From Acidobacteriaceae bacterium (GTDB taxonomy: Bacteria > Acidobacteriota > Terriglobia > Terriglobales > Acidobacteriaceae): a DNA stretch of 10,137 bases. This document shows, in pieces, positions 1-5,822 of this stretch; position 1 is the stretch's first letter, and each line of letters begins with the position of its first letter. The stretch is taken from positions 8,245 through 18,381 of the forward strand of contig PLST01000601.1 in the NCBI GenBank assembly GCA_003164255.1. The letters run 5' to 3'. Under the pieces are notes generated by a model. It saw nothing but the letters and a program-made list of their open reading frames with translations. It made no database searches and had not been told where the DNA came from. A program made the position numbers and the translations under genes.

Positions 1-2109
1 ATGGAGGAGCACAACAACTACGCGCTGGACTTTATCAACGCGACGCGCTGGATCAAGTCCAACCTGCCGCACGCCAAGGTGAGCGGCGGCGTTTCAAATA
101 TTTCGTTCAGCTTTCGCGGCAACAACAAGGTGCGCGAGGCCATGCACGCGGCGTTTCTCTACCACGCCATTGCAGCCGGCATGGACATGGGCATTGTGAA
201 CGCCGGCATGCTGGAGGTGTACGAGGAGATTGAGCCGGAGCTGAAGGTGCTGGTGGAGGACGTTCTCTTGAACCGGCGGCCGGATGCGACCGAAAGGCTT
301 GTGGAGCGAGGCGAAGCGCTGAAAGGTACAGCCGGCGCGGAAGTTGCCGAAAAGAAGACCGAAGAGTGGCGCAGCGGCACGGTGGAGGAGCGGCTCTCGC
401 ATGCGCTGGTCAAGGGCATCGACATGTACATCGAGCTCGACACCGAAGAAGCGCGCGTCAAGCTGGGCCGTCCGCTGGCGGTGATTGAAGGTCCGCTGAT
501 GGACGGCATGGGCGTGGTGGGCGACCTGTTCGGCGCGGGCAAAATGTTTCTCCCGCAGGTGGTCAAGTCGGCGCGAGTGATGAAGAAAGCCGTTGCCCAC
601 CTGACGCCGTTTATGGAAGCGGAGAAGGCAGAGATGATTGCCGCGGGCCAGGTGGTGAAGGCGCAGGGCAAGATTGTGCTGGCCACGGTGAAGGGCGACG
701 TTCACGACATCGGCAAGAATATTGTGGGCGTGGTGCTGGCCTGCAACAACTTTGAAGTCATCGATCTCGGCGTGATGGTGCCGTGCGAGAAGATTCTGGA
801 GCGCGCGCGGGCGGAGAAGGCCGACGTGATCGGCCTGAGCGGATTGATTACGCCTTCGCTCGATGAGATGGTGCACGTGGCGCGCGAGATGGAGCGGCAG
901 GGATTCAAGCTGCCGTTGCTGATCGGCGGCGCAACGACCACGCGCGCGCATACCGCAGTCAAGATTGCTCCCAGCTACAGTGAGCCGGTGGTGCACGTGC
1001 TCGATGCCAGCCGCGCCGTGCCGGTGACCACGAGCCTTTTGAGCGACGACGGCAAAGCAGCGTTTGTTGCGCAGCATCGCGCGGACTACGATGCGCTGCG
1101 CAAGGCGCATGCGGGGCCGCGCGTGAAAGGTGTGCCGATTGAAACAGCGCGCAAGCGGCGTACGCCGATCGAGTGGCGGCAGCAGGATTTGCCGGAGCCG
1201 GAGTTCACCGGCGTAAAGGTACTCGACAAGTTTCCGCTGGCCACACTGCGCGAGTTTATTGACTGGAGTCCGTTCTTTCACACGTGGGGATTGAAGGGCG
1301 TTTATCCGCGCATCTTCGATCACCCGGAACAGGGCGCGCAGGCGAAGCAGGTTTTTGCCGAGGGGAATGCGCTGCTGAACTGGATGATTGCTGAAAATCT
1401 GATCAGGGCGCGCGGCGTGTATGGATTTTTCCCGGCGAATGCAGTTTGCGACGACGTGGAGTTGTATGCGGACGAGTCGCGCGCGAATGCGATCAAGCAA
1501 TTTCATTTCCTGCGCCAGCAGGCGAATCGGGAAGGAAGCGAGCCCTGCCGGTCGCTTGCGGATTTTATTGCGCCGAAGGAAACCGGGCTGCGCGACCACA
1601 TGGGCGCATTCGCGGTGACCAGCGGAATTGGCTTGAAGGAACTGTGCGACGACTTCCGCGCGAAGAACGACGACTACAACGCGATTATGGCGGAGGCTCT
1701 CGCCGACCGTCTTGCTGAAGCTTTTGCCGAGTGCCTGCACAAGCGCGTGCGCGACGAATGGGGCTACGGCCGCGCAGAAAACTTCACGCCTGCGGAGTTG
1801 ATTCAGGAAAAGTATCGCGGCATTCGCCCGGCGGCGGGCTATCCGGCATGCCCCGATCACACCGAGAAAGGCCCGCTGTGGCAGTTGCTCGACGTGAAGG
1901 CCAACACCGGCATCGAGATTACCGAATCGTTTGCCATGTGGCCCGGCTCGAGCGTCAGTGGGCTTTACTTTGCGCATCCCGAATCGAGGTACTTCAGCCT
2001 GGGCAAGATCGATCGCGATCAGGTGGAAGATTACAGCGCACGCAAGGGAATGAGCGTGGCCGAAGTGGAGCGCTGGCTCGGACAGAATCTCAACTACGAT
2101 CCGGCGTGA
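1..2109 (+). CDS. metH: Cobalamin-dependent methionine synthase, C-terminal 702 residues (5' end outside window)
   Basis: Transfers the methyl group of 5-methyltetrahydrofolate to homocysteine through methylcobalamin, in the cytoplasm, as the last step of methionine synthesis. Visible parts in order are the end of the pterin-binding barrel (about residues 1-125, with SGGVSNISFSFRG), the cobalamin cap helices (about 126-216, GDLFGAGKMFLPQVVKSAR), the Rossmann B12 domain (about 217-372) and the AdoMet reactivation domain (about 373-702). The B12 domain carries D233-V-H235-D-I-G; H235 is the lower-axial cobalt ligand, and S286 in SGLITPSL completes the Asp-His-Ser set. The reactivation domain has RPAAGYPACPDHTEK starting near R609. 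All these fall 524-525 residues before their E. coli MetH numbers (His759, Ser810, Arg1134), so the full protein would be about 1226 aa, the family length. The ATG at base 1 is therefore probably an internal codon; the homocysteine-binding zinc domain and the first part of the folate barrel lie upstream. No damage is seen in the visible part. Confidence 0.97.
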   Translation: MEEHNNYALDFINATRWIKSNLPHAKVSGGVSNISFSFRGNNKVREAMHAAFLYHAIAAGMDMGIVNAGMLEVYEEIEPELKVLVEDVLLNRRPDATERLVERGEALKGTAGAEVAEKKTEEWRSGTVEERLSHALVKGIDMYIELDTEEARVKLGRPLAVIEGPLMDGMGVVGDLFGAGKMFLPQVVKSARVMKKAVAHLTPFMEAEKAEMIAAGQVVKAQGKIVLATVKGDVHDIGKNIVGVVLACNNFEVIDLGVMVPCEKILERARAEKADVIGLSGLITPSLDEMVHVAREMERQGFKLPLLIGGATTTRAHTAVKIAPSYSEPVVHVLDASRAVPVTTSLLSDDGKAAFVAQHRADYDALRKAHAGPRVKGVPIETARKRRTPIEWRQQDLPEPEFTGVKVLDKFPLATLREFIDWSPFFHTWGLKGVYPRIFDHPEQGAQAKQVFAEGNALLNWMIAENLIRARGVYGFFPANAVCDDVELYADESRANAIKQFHFLRQQANREGSEPCRSLADFIAPKETGLRDHMGAFAVTSGIGLKELCDDFRAKNDDYNAIMAEALADRLAEAFAECLHKRVRDEWGYGRAENFTPAELIQEKYRGIRPAAGYPACPDHTEKGPLWQLLDVKANTGIEITESFAMWPGSSVSGLYFAHPESRYFSLGKIDRDQVEDYSARKGMSVAEVERWLGQNLNYDPA

Positions 2110-2134
2110 GCTGCGGGCGAGCCGGCGTTTGTTC

Positions 2135-2183
2135 TGTCCCACCCATGCGACAAAAAGAACAACGTCGCATGGATGGGGCACCC
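2135..2183. repeat. REP-like intergenic hairpin with GGGGCACCC edge
   Basis: Bases 2135-2151 pair with 2164-2180: 17 positions with one C/A mismatch (2142/2173) and one T-G wobble, around a 12-base A-rich loop. The right arm runs into GGGGCACCC at 2175-2183. It sits 25 bases after the metH stop and could stall polymerase or protect the 3' end of the metH mRNA, but no T-run follows, so it is not a classical terminator. A hairpin at 3800-3830 has the same GGGGCACCC edge, which suggests a dispersed repeat family. From memory, similar palindromes are common in Acidobacteriaceae genomes; this was not checked. Confidence 0.7.
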
Positions 2184-2309
2184 AGCTGATTGCAGCAAGA
2201 TAGGAAATCGTCGCTGGAGCCGCAGCGTTTCCTGATTCAGGACAAAAGCAAATCGTCGCGCCCATTGGGCCCCGCGATCCACAAGCGGAATTCTTTGCGA
2301 TGGCGTTAT

Positions 2310-2338
2310 TTGACGTTACCTCCGAAAAAATAGTTTAC
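2310..2338 (+). promoter_or_regulatory. Possible promoter of the exported protein gene
   Basis: TTGACG at 2310-2315 matches the sigma-70 -35 consensus in five of six bases. The -10 side is poor: TAGTTT at 2331-2336 (15-base spacer) or TTTACG near 2334. If real, the mRNA would have an untranslated leader of about 120 bases before the ATG at 2467. Weak evidence, based on one good hexamer only. Confidence 0.25.
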
Positions 2339-2466
2339 GAATCTTGCGAAACTTTCGAGCCCCCCTTGTGTTCAGGAGGTTAACTCGGGGATTTCCAACC
2401 ACAAACTGCTTGCGCGTGAGCATGCCGCAAGAAGTACCGGGACTTTTTTGCCTTGGAGGGCAACTT

Positions 2467-3429
2467 ATGAAGCGCACCTCTTTGCTGATCCTGATTGCGA
2501 TGCTGGCCCCGCGCCTGTTTGCGCAGAACGGCCAACGGCTCATTCCCGCCGGATCGCTGATTTCATGCACCACGGCCGAGCCGAGAATCTCATCGAAGAC
2601 GACTGCCGTGGGTGATCCGGTCTTGTGCCAGGTTGGCCACGCCGAAAAGTACGGCCGGTCTGTTTTGCCCACAGACAGCTACCTCGTGGGCAGGTTCGAG
2701 GAATACAAGGATCCCGGCCACTTTGTGGGCAAGGGGTGGATGGAACTGAAGTTCGACCGCATGGTGATTGAGCCGAACACAGTGGTTCCGATTGATGCGC
2801 GGGTTGTGGATGTGCCCGGCTACAAGGTCGACAACCAGGGACGCATCCTGGGCAAAGGCCATGTGGCGCGCGACATCACGATGTGGTCGATTCCGATTTT
2901 GTGGCCGATCGATTTGCTGATGTTGCCGGTGCGCGGCCCGCGGCCTGTGCTGAAAGAAGAAGCGCGGCTGACGCTGAAGGTGATGGACGATTTGTCGCTC
3001 CCGTCAGGCGATGGCCCGCAGCGCGATCCTTACGGATTGATTCCGCGACAGCAGAACGGATACGATCAGGCGCCTCCGCCTCCGAATATGGATCAGCAGC
3101 AGCCTCCTGAGCTGTCGTATGGTCCCGGCGGCGACGCGCAGCAGCCTTACGATCAGCAGGCTCCGCCTCCGTCCTACGGCCCTCCGGCAATGGCTTATGC
3201 TCCTCCTGCGCCGATGCCGTATGCGCCGGTTGCGATGGCTCCCCCTCCCGCGGTATATGCCTATGGCGGTGTGATGATCGCTCCGCGCCCGTACGGCGTG
3301 ATGTACGGTCCGCGGCCCTATTACGGATACGGTTACGGCCCGCGCGTGGTGGTGGGGGCACGCTTCGGCGGCTACGGTTATGGCGGAGGACGTGTGGCAG
3401 TGGGCGGCCGGTTCGGTTATCGACGGTAG
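2467..3429 (+). CDS. Exported protein with VirB10/TrbI-like beta domain and Pro/Gln, Tyr/Gly-rich tail, function unknown
   Basis: I do not recognise a named family. The ATG at 2467 has GGAGGG six bases upstream and opens a clear signal peptide (MKRTSLLILIAMLAPRLFA, cleavage likely before Q20); the frame is open back to a TTG at 2344, but that extension has no signal sequence at its start. Residues about 24-175 are beta-rich. LIPAGSLISC, ISSKTTAVGDPVLCQV and a following VLPTDSYLVGRFEEY resemble the pattern of VirB10/TrbI C-terminal domains (IPAG..., ...VLAQV..., ...lP.GS.L.G.y). Two cysteines, C34 and C54, could form a disulfide. Residues about 195-265 are rich in Pro, Gln and Tyr. The last 55 residues are Gly/Tyr/Arg-rich, with PYYGYGYGPR and GGYGYGGGR, ending in GYRR. 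The protein is 320 aa, likely periplasmic or on the outer surface. No type IV secretion or conjugation gene is nearby, so a transfer role is not supported. A cell-envelope structural or adhesive role is a guess. Confidence 0.85.
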   Translation: MKRTSLLILIAMLAPRLFAQNGQRLIPAGSLISCTTAEPRISSKTTAVGDPVLCQVGHAEKYGRSVLPTDSYLVGRFEEYKDPGHFVGKGWMELKFDRMVIEPNTVVPIDARVVDVPGYKVDNQGRILGKGHVARDITMWSIPILWPIDLLMLPVRGPRPVLKEEARLTLKVMDDLSLPSGDGPQRDPYGLIPRQQNGYDQAPPPPNMDQQQPPELSYGPGGDAQQPYDQQAPPPSYGPPAMAYAPPAPMPYAPVAMAPPPAVYAYGGVMIAPRPYGVMYGPRPYYGYGYGPRVVVGARFGGYGYGGGRVAVGGRFGYRR

Positions 3430-3454
3430 GTTGTCTCAAGCGCCCTCGAAGATC

Positions 3455-3490
3455 GTGGCCATCGTTTAATGAAAGTTCAGCGATGGCCGT
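3455..3490 (+). terminator. Weak terminator-like hairpin after the exported protein gene
   Basis: Bases 3455-3464 pair with 3481-3490 (eight Watson-Crick pairs, GGCCATCG with CGATGGCC, plus two wobbles) around a 16-base loop. It is followed by TTCATTTGCA, which is only partly T-rich. It lies 25 bases after the stop codon at 3429, where a terminator is expected, but the long loop and poor T-run make it a weak one. Confidence 0.35.
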
Positions 3491-3510
3491 TTCATTTGCA
3501 CACGCCGGTT

Positions 3511-3524
3511 CCGTTTGCAAACGG
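3511..3524. promoter_or_regulatory. Perfect 14-bp palindrome, possible operator
   Basis: CCGTTTGCAAACGG reads the same on both strands. Its centre is 39 bases before the centre of the TATAAT box at 3554-3559, about -48 from a start near 3566, a usual place for a regulator dimer. The regulator is unknown. A 14-bp palindrome can also arise by chance at low frequency. Confidence 0.3.
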
Positions 3525-3530
3525 TCGTGA

Positions 3531-3559
3531 AATGTTTCGGGGCTGACTTTGCATATAAT
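3531..3559 (+). promoter_or_regulatory. Candidate promoter with perfect TATAAT box
   Basis: TATAAT at 3554-3559 is a perfect -10 hexamer inside a short AT-rich island, preceded by TGCA, which is close to an extended -10. The -35 region (about 3531-3536, AATGTT) is poor, so an activator or the extended -10 would have to compensate. No coding gene follows on this strand before 4896; the next event is the terminator at 3619-3672. Confidence 0.4.
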
Positions 3560-3565
3560 TATCCG

Positions 3566-3672
3566 CTTCTGTGCGACATTCAAGATAAGACGACCAAGAG
3601 AAGATGAGTGGCCTCCTCGAACGGCCGGGACGCACGATTGGACTTCTAGCGTTCCCGGCCGTTCCTTTTTTT
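3566..3672 (+). ncRNA. Candidate small RNA of about 105 nt
   Basis: Inferred from signals only: a TATAAT box at 3554-3559 would start transcription near 3566, and a strong intrinsic terminator ends at about 3672. The product would have a purine-rich unpaired 5' half (about 3580-3604) and a long terminal stem-loop, the usual build of bacterial regulatory RNAs. I recognise no known RNA family. Alternatively the terminator belongs to the mRNA of the exported protein gene, 190 bases upstream, and there is no separate transcript. Confidence 0.35.
3619..3672 (+). terminator. Strong rho-independent terminator
   Basis: GAACGGCCGGGA (3619-3630) pairs perfectly with TCCCGGCCGTTC (3653-3664). Three more pairs (CGC with GCG) form beyond one bulged T at 3652. 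One C and then seven Ts (3666-3672) follow. The T-run is on the plus strand only, so it ends rightward transcription, either from the upstream gene or from the promoter at 3554, and prevents antisense read-through into the FkbM gene. Confidence 0.85.
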
Positions 3673-3799
3673 GATGGAGTGCAGATGAACGAGCGGTTTG
3701 ACGCTAGGGTTCCCACTAGGCAGCACCCAGGACATTCCCGATGATGAGGATGGTGGATTACGTGCGGGTGTACACGAATGAATCTATGTGTGGATGAGA

Positions 3800-3835
3800 T
3801 CCCCGGTCCCCAAATGCGAGGGACCGGGGGCACCC
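3800..3835. repeat. Second REP-like hairpin with GGGGCACCC edge
   Basis: CCCCGGTCCC (3801-3810) pairs perfectly with GGGACCGGGG (3820-3829), extended by a T-G wobble, around a 9-base loop. GGGGCACCC follows at 3827-3835, as in the hairpin at 2135-2183, although the stem sequence differs. It lies directly beyond the stop codon of the minus-strand FkbM gene, between convergent 3' ends, which is typical of REP-type elements. It may serve as an mRNA end signal for the FkbM gene; there is no T-run on the minus strand. Confidence 0.6.
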
Positions 3836-3838
3836 GGC

Positions 3839-4672
3839 CTATGCCGCCGATGGTCTATAAGCGCCAATCACGATATCCTGGCACACGTTTTGCGCGGTAA
3901 TTGGATTGCACCCGCCGGCGGAGAGCTGGTATTCAAATCCATGGCCTTCCAGCATTCCAAGAAAGCTTGCGAGGCGCGAGGGCGCGGCGCCAATTTTATG
4001 GTGGTATTCAATCACCATGGACTGAATTTGAGCGATAGCTCCGCTGGCGATCAGGTCTTCCAGTACGTCGAATTCGGAACCTTCGACATCGAGCTTTAAG
4101 AGATCGACCGGTCCAGAGATGAATCGCGAGAGCCGGGCCGCCTGCACAATCACTTCTCGATGGTCCGCCAGCCGTTCGGGATTGGCGCTGCCCATCAAAT
4201 TACCTTGCGGATCGGTCGAAGCGTAAAAGGAACGCGCGCCTTCGCCGTTTGCCAGCATCAGGTTGTGAGCTTCCACATCCTGAAGATGATTGTTGGCGAT
4301 GTTGGCTTTGAGAGCCGAAGCCGTGTCTGGATCCGCCTCAAAGGCAGTGATGCGCGCCTTTGGATAAAAATGCTTGAAGAAAAGAGTGGCCAGTCCGATG
4401 TTTGCTCCGCAGTCCAGGATCACGGGCGCATCGGTCTTCGCCGTGAAGCGATAATCGCCTTTGAAAAATATCTCGCCGAGTGCGATTCGGAATGAGCTGC
4501 GGCTGAGATACCTGACGCGATAGTTCAATACCCTGGGTTCAGAACTGGTCGAAAGTCGAGCGCGGAGCAGGTTTACCCGCTCGGCGAACGTGTACGGCAA
4601 CTCGGACCTGTTGGAAATTTTGACGGCGTCGCCGGCGAACCGGGAGGCTTTTGAAATCAACTTCTTGAGCAT
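3839..4672 (-). CDS. FkbM-family SAM-dependent methyltransferase
   Basis: A class I methyltransferase of the FkbM group, which O-methylate sugars, polyketides or surface polysaccharides; the substrate cannot be read from the sequence. In the 277-aa product, DCGANIG (87-93) is the SAM-binding glycine loop, FEADP (111-115) carries the acid that holds the ribose, and LKLDVEGSE (192-200) is the FkbM signature, followed by VIEYHH. The ATG at 4672 (MLKKLISKASRF) is preferred. The frame is open upstream to a TTG at 4744, but TTG is a poor start and those 24 residues show no conserved features. Neither start has a strong ribosome-binding site, so the N-terminus is uncertain. The gene stands alone, divergent from the olsB-like gene and convergent with the exported protein gene, with no glycosyltransferase near it. 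The 223 bases up to 4895 must hold promoters for both directions, but I see no convincing hexamers there. Confidence 0.85.
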   Translation of the reverse strand: MLKKLISKASRFAGDAVKISNRSELPYTFAERVNLLRARLSTSSEPRVLNYRVRYLSRSSFRIALGEIFFKGDYRFTAKTDAPVILDCGANIGLATLFFKHFYPKARITAFEADPDTASALKANIANNHLQDVEAHNLMLANGEGARSFYASTDPQGNLMGSANPERLADHREVIVQAARLSRFISGPVDLLKLDVEGSEFDVLEDLIASGAIAQIQSMVIEYHHKIGAAPSRLASFLGMLEGHGFEYQLSAGGCNPITAQNVCQDIVIGAYRPSAA

Positions 4673-4895
4673 TGAGCGGGGCTCTCGTTCCTGAGAGTGT
4701 AGCACGGGGCTGATCGCGGTCCGGAGAGGGTATGCAAAGCGCAATCGCGCTCGGGTGTGCCGGACTGGGCATCCAAGTACGCTCGTTTCTAACCGGCTTC
4801 GAACGTCAATGCGGCGTTAAAACGTAACCATATTTTTGCACTGTATTCGCAGCAGTTTGATCGTCCTTTGACAGAGGGACGCGGATACTGCAGGT

Positions 4896-5822
4896 GTGAA
4901 TCCGCATCTGGTTGCGCAAGAACCCCGCGGTACGGACTTTGCTTCCACCACTCCGGTGGAGATTTCAATTCCCACTCAAAGCCTGACGTTGCCGACCGCG
5001 GTCGCGCCGAATCCCCTGGTGCGAACGAAGGTTCATGCGGAAGTTGGGCAGTACATGTTGCGCATGGCCGAGAGCGTGGAAGACCGCGATGCCGCGTGCC
5101 GTTTGCGCTTCAAGGTTTTCAATCTCGAACTGGGCGAGGGGTTGGAGAGCTCGTATGCGACGGGCATGGACACGGACGGGTTCGACCTTTTCTGCGAGCA
5201 CTTGCTGGTGGAAGAAAAGCTGACGCGGCGCATTGTGGGCACGTACCGGATGCAGACAGGCAGCGCGGCCGCGCGCAATGTGGGCTACTACTCCGCGCAG
5301 GAGTTCAATCTCGATCCATATGAGCCGCTGCGAGCGGGGATATTGGAGCTGGGCCGCGCGTCTATCGATTGCGAGCATCGCACGCCCGAGGTGCTGATCT
5401 TGTTGTGGAGGGGGATCGCGCAGTATGCTACCGACATGGGGCTGCGTTACTTGATCGGCTGCTCTTCGTTGAATTCCAGGGACCCGCAGGAGGGTTGGCA
5501 GATGTACCGCCAGCTTGAGCAGTACCGGGTTTCACCGGAGTTTGAGACCCGGCCGACGGAACGCTTCCAATGCCCCGTGGAGCAGGATGGCCCGAGCGCA
5601 CAGCAGGAGGGCCGGCAAGAAAGCGATCCGTTGCGAACTCATAATCTAGTTACGGTAAAAATTCCCAAGCTGATGAAGACCTACCTGGCGCTGGGCGCGC
5701 GCATTGCCGCCGAGCCAGCGTGGGACCGCGAGTTCGGCACCATCGATTTTCTTACGCTGCTCGATCTGAAGCAGATTTTACCGGGAGCGCGGAATCGGTT
5801 CCTGGCGCCACTGACGCAGTGA
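4896..5822 (+). CDS. olsB: OlsB-like GNAT N-acyltransferase (probable L-ornithine N-acyltransferase)
   Basis: Most likely moves a 3-hydroxyacyl chain from acyl carrier protein to the alpha-amino group of L-ornithine, giving lyso-ornithine lipid at the inner membrane. The 308-aa product fits the Acetyltransf_5/OlsB family (about 300 aa). After a variable N-terminus of about 50 residues come YMLRMAESVEDRDAACRLRFKVF (52-74), a long acidic stretch with DTDGFDLFCEHLLVEE, VGTYRM (114-119), YYSAQEFNL (131-139), ILELGRASID (149-158), GCSS (188-191) and the typical end VKIPKLMKTYLALGARI followed by EPAWDREFGTIDFLTLLDL. The start is a GTG whose GAGGGA lies 16 bases upstream, rather far, so a slightly later start is possible. 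Its stop overlaps the start of the PlsC-type gene (GTGA), which fits the OlsB-OlsA pair of other bacteria. Relatives of this fold make other N-acyl amino acids, so ornithine as substrate is inferred from context. Confidence 0.8.
   Translation: MNPHLVAQEPRGTDFASTTPVEISIPTQSLTLPTAVAPNPLVRTKVHAEVGQYMLRMAESVEDRDAACRLRFKVFNLELGEGLESSYATGMDTDGFDLFCEHLLVEEKLTRRIVGTYRMQTGSAAARNVGYYSAQEFNLDPYEPLRAGILELGRASIDCEHRTPEVLILLWRGIAQYATDMGLRYLIGCSSLNSRDPQEGWQMYRQLEQYRVSPEFETRPTERFQCPVEQDGPSAQQEGRQESDPLRTHNLVTVKIPKLMKTYLALGARIAAEPAWDREFGTIDFLTLLDLKQILPGARNRFLAPLTQ

Larger units (their letters stand above)
2110..2466. other. Non-coding stretch between metH and the exported protein gene
   Basis: No convincing gene. 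It contains the REP-like hairpin at 2135-2183 (separate entry). A second, weaker hairpin spans 2202-2233: AGGAAA pairs with TTTCCT and, inside, CGCTG pairs with CAGCG, with four bulged bases on the left; no T-run follows. A 10-base direct repeat AAATCGTCGC occurs at 2205-2214 and 2250-2259. The rest is the probable promoter and long leader of the next gene. An AGGAGG at about 2377-2382 looks like a ribosome-binding site but has no start codon at a usable distance. Confidence 0.6.
3430..3838. other. Structured non-coding stretch between convergent genes
   Basis: This 409-base gap lies between the 3' ends of the exported protein gene and the FkbM gene. In order it contains a weak hairpin (3455-3490), a perfect 14-bp palindrome (3511-3524), a TATAAT box (3554-3559), a strong plus-strand intrinsic terminator (3619-3672) and a REP-like hairpin (3800-3835). 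A 46-codon frame at 3604-3744 has a modest AGAGAAG upstream but runs straight through the terminator, so it is probably not a gene. Bases 3673-3799 show nothing I can name. Confidence 0.6.

Noticed and set aside
1..2109. A complete 702-aa, naturally short or split MetH starting at base 1
   Set aside because: The frame begins in the middle of the folate-binding barrel and the motif offsets (524-525 from E. coli) predict a normal full-length protein, so the window edge simply cuts the gene.
94..2265. 723-codon open frame on the minus strand over metH
   Set aside because: Antisense shadow of GC-rich codon usage; the translation is Arg/His/Ala-rich with no recognisable domain, while the plus strand is a clear MetH.
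2876..3583. 235-codon minus-strand frame over the Pro/Tyr-rich tail
   Set aside because: Arg/Ser/Ala-rich antisense translation of a low-complexity region; no start signal and no domain.
3604..3744. 46-codon plus-strand frame in the gap after the exported protein gene
   Set aside because: It reads through both arms of the strong terminator and its T-run, has no recognisable features and only a modest ribosome-binding site.
4160..4495. 111-codon plus-strand frame inside the FkbM gene
   Set aside because: Antisense shadow of the methyltransferase; no ribosome-binding site and no domain.
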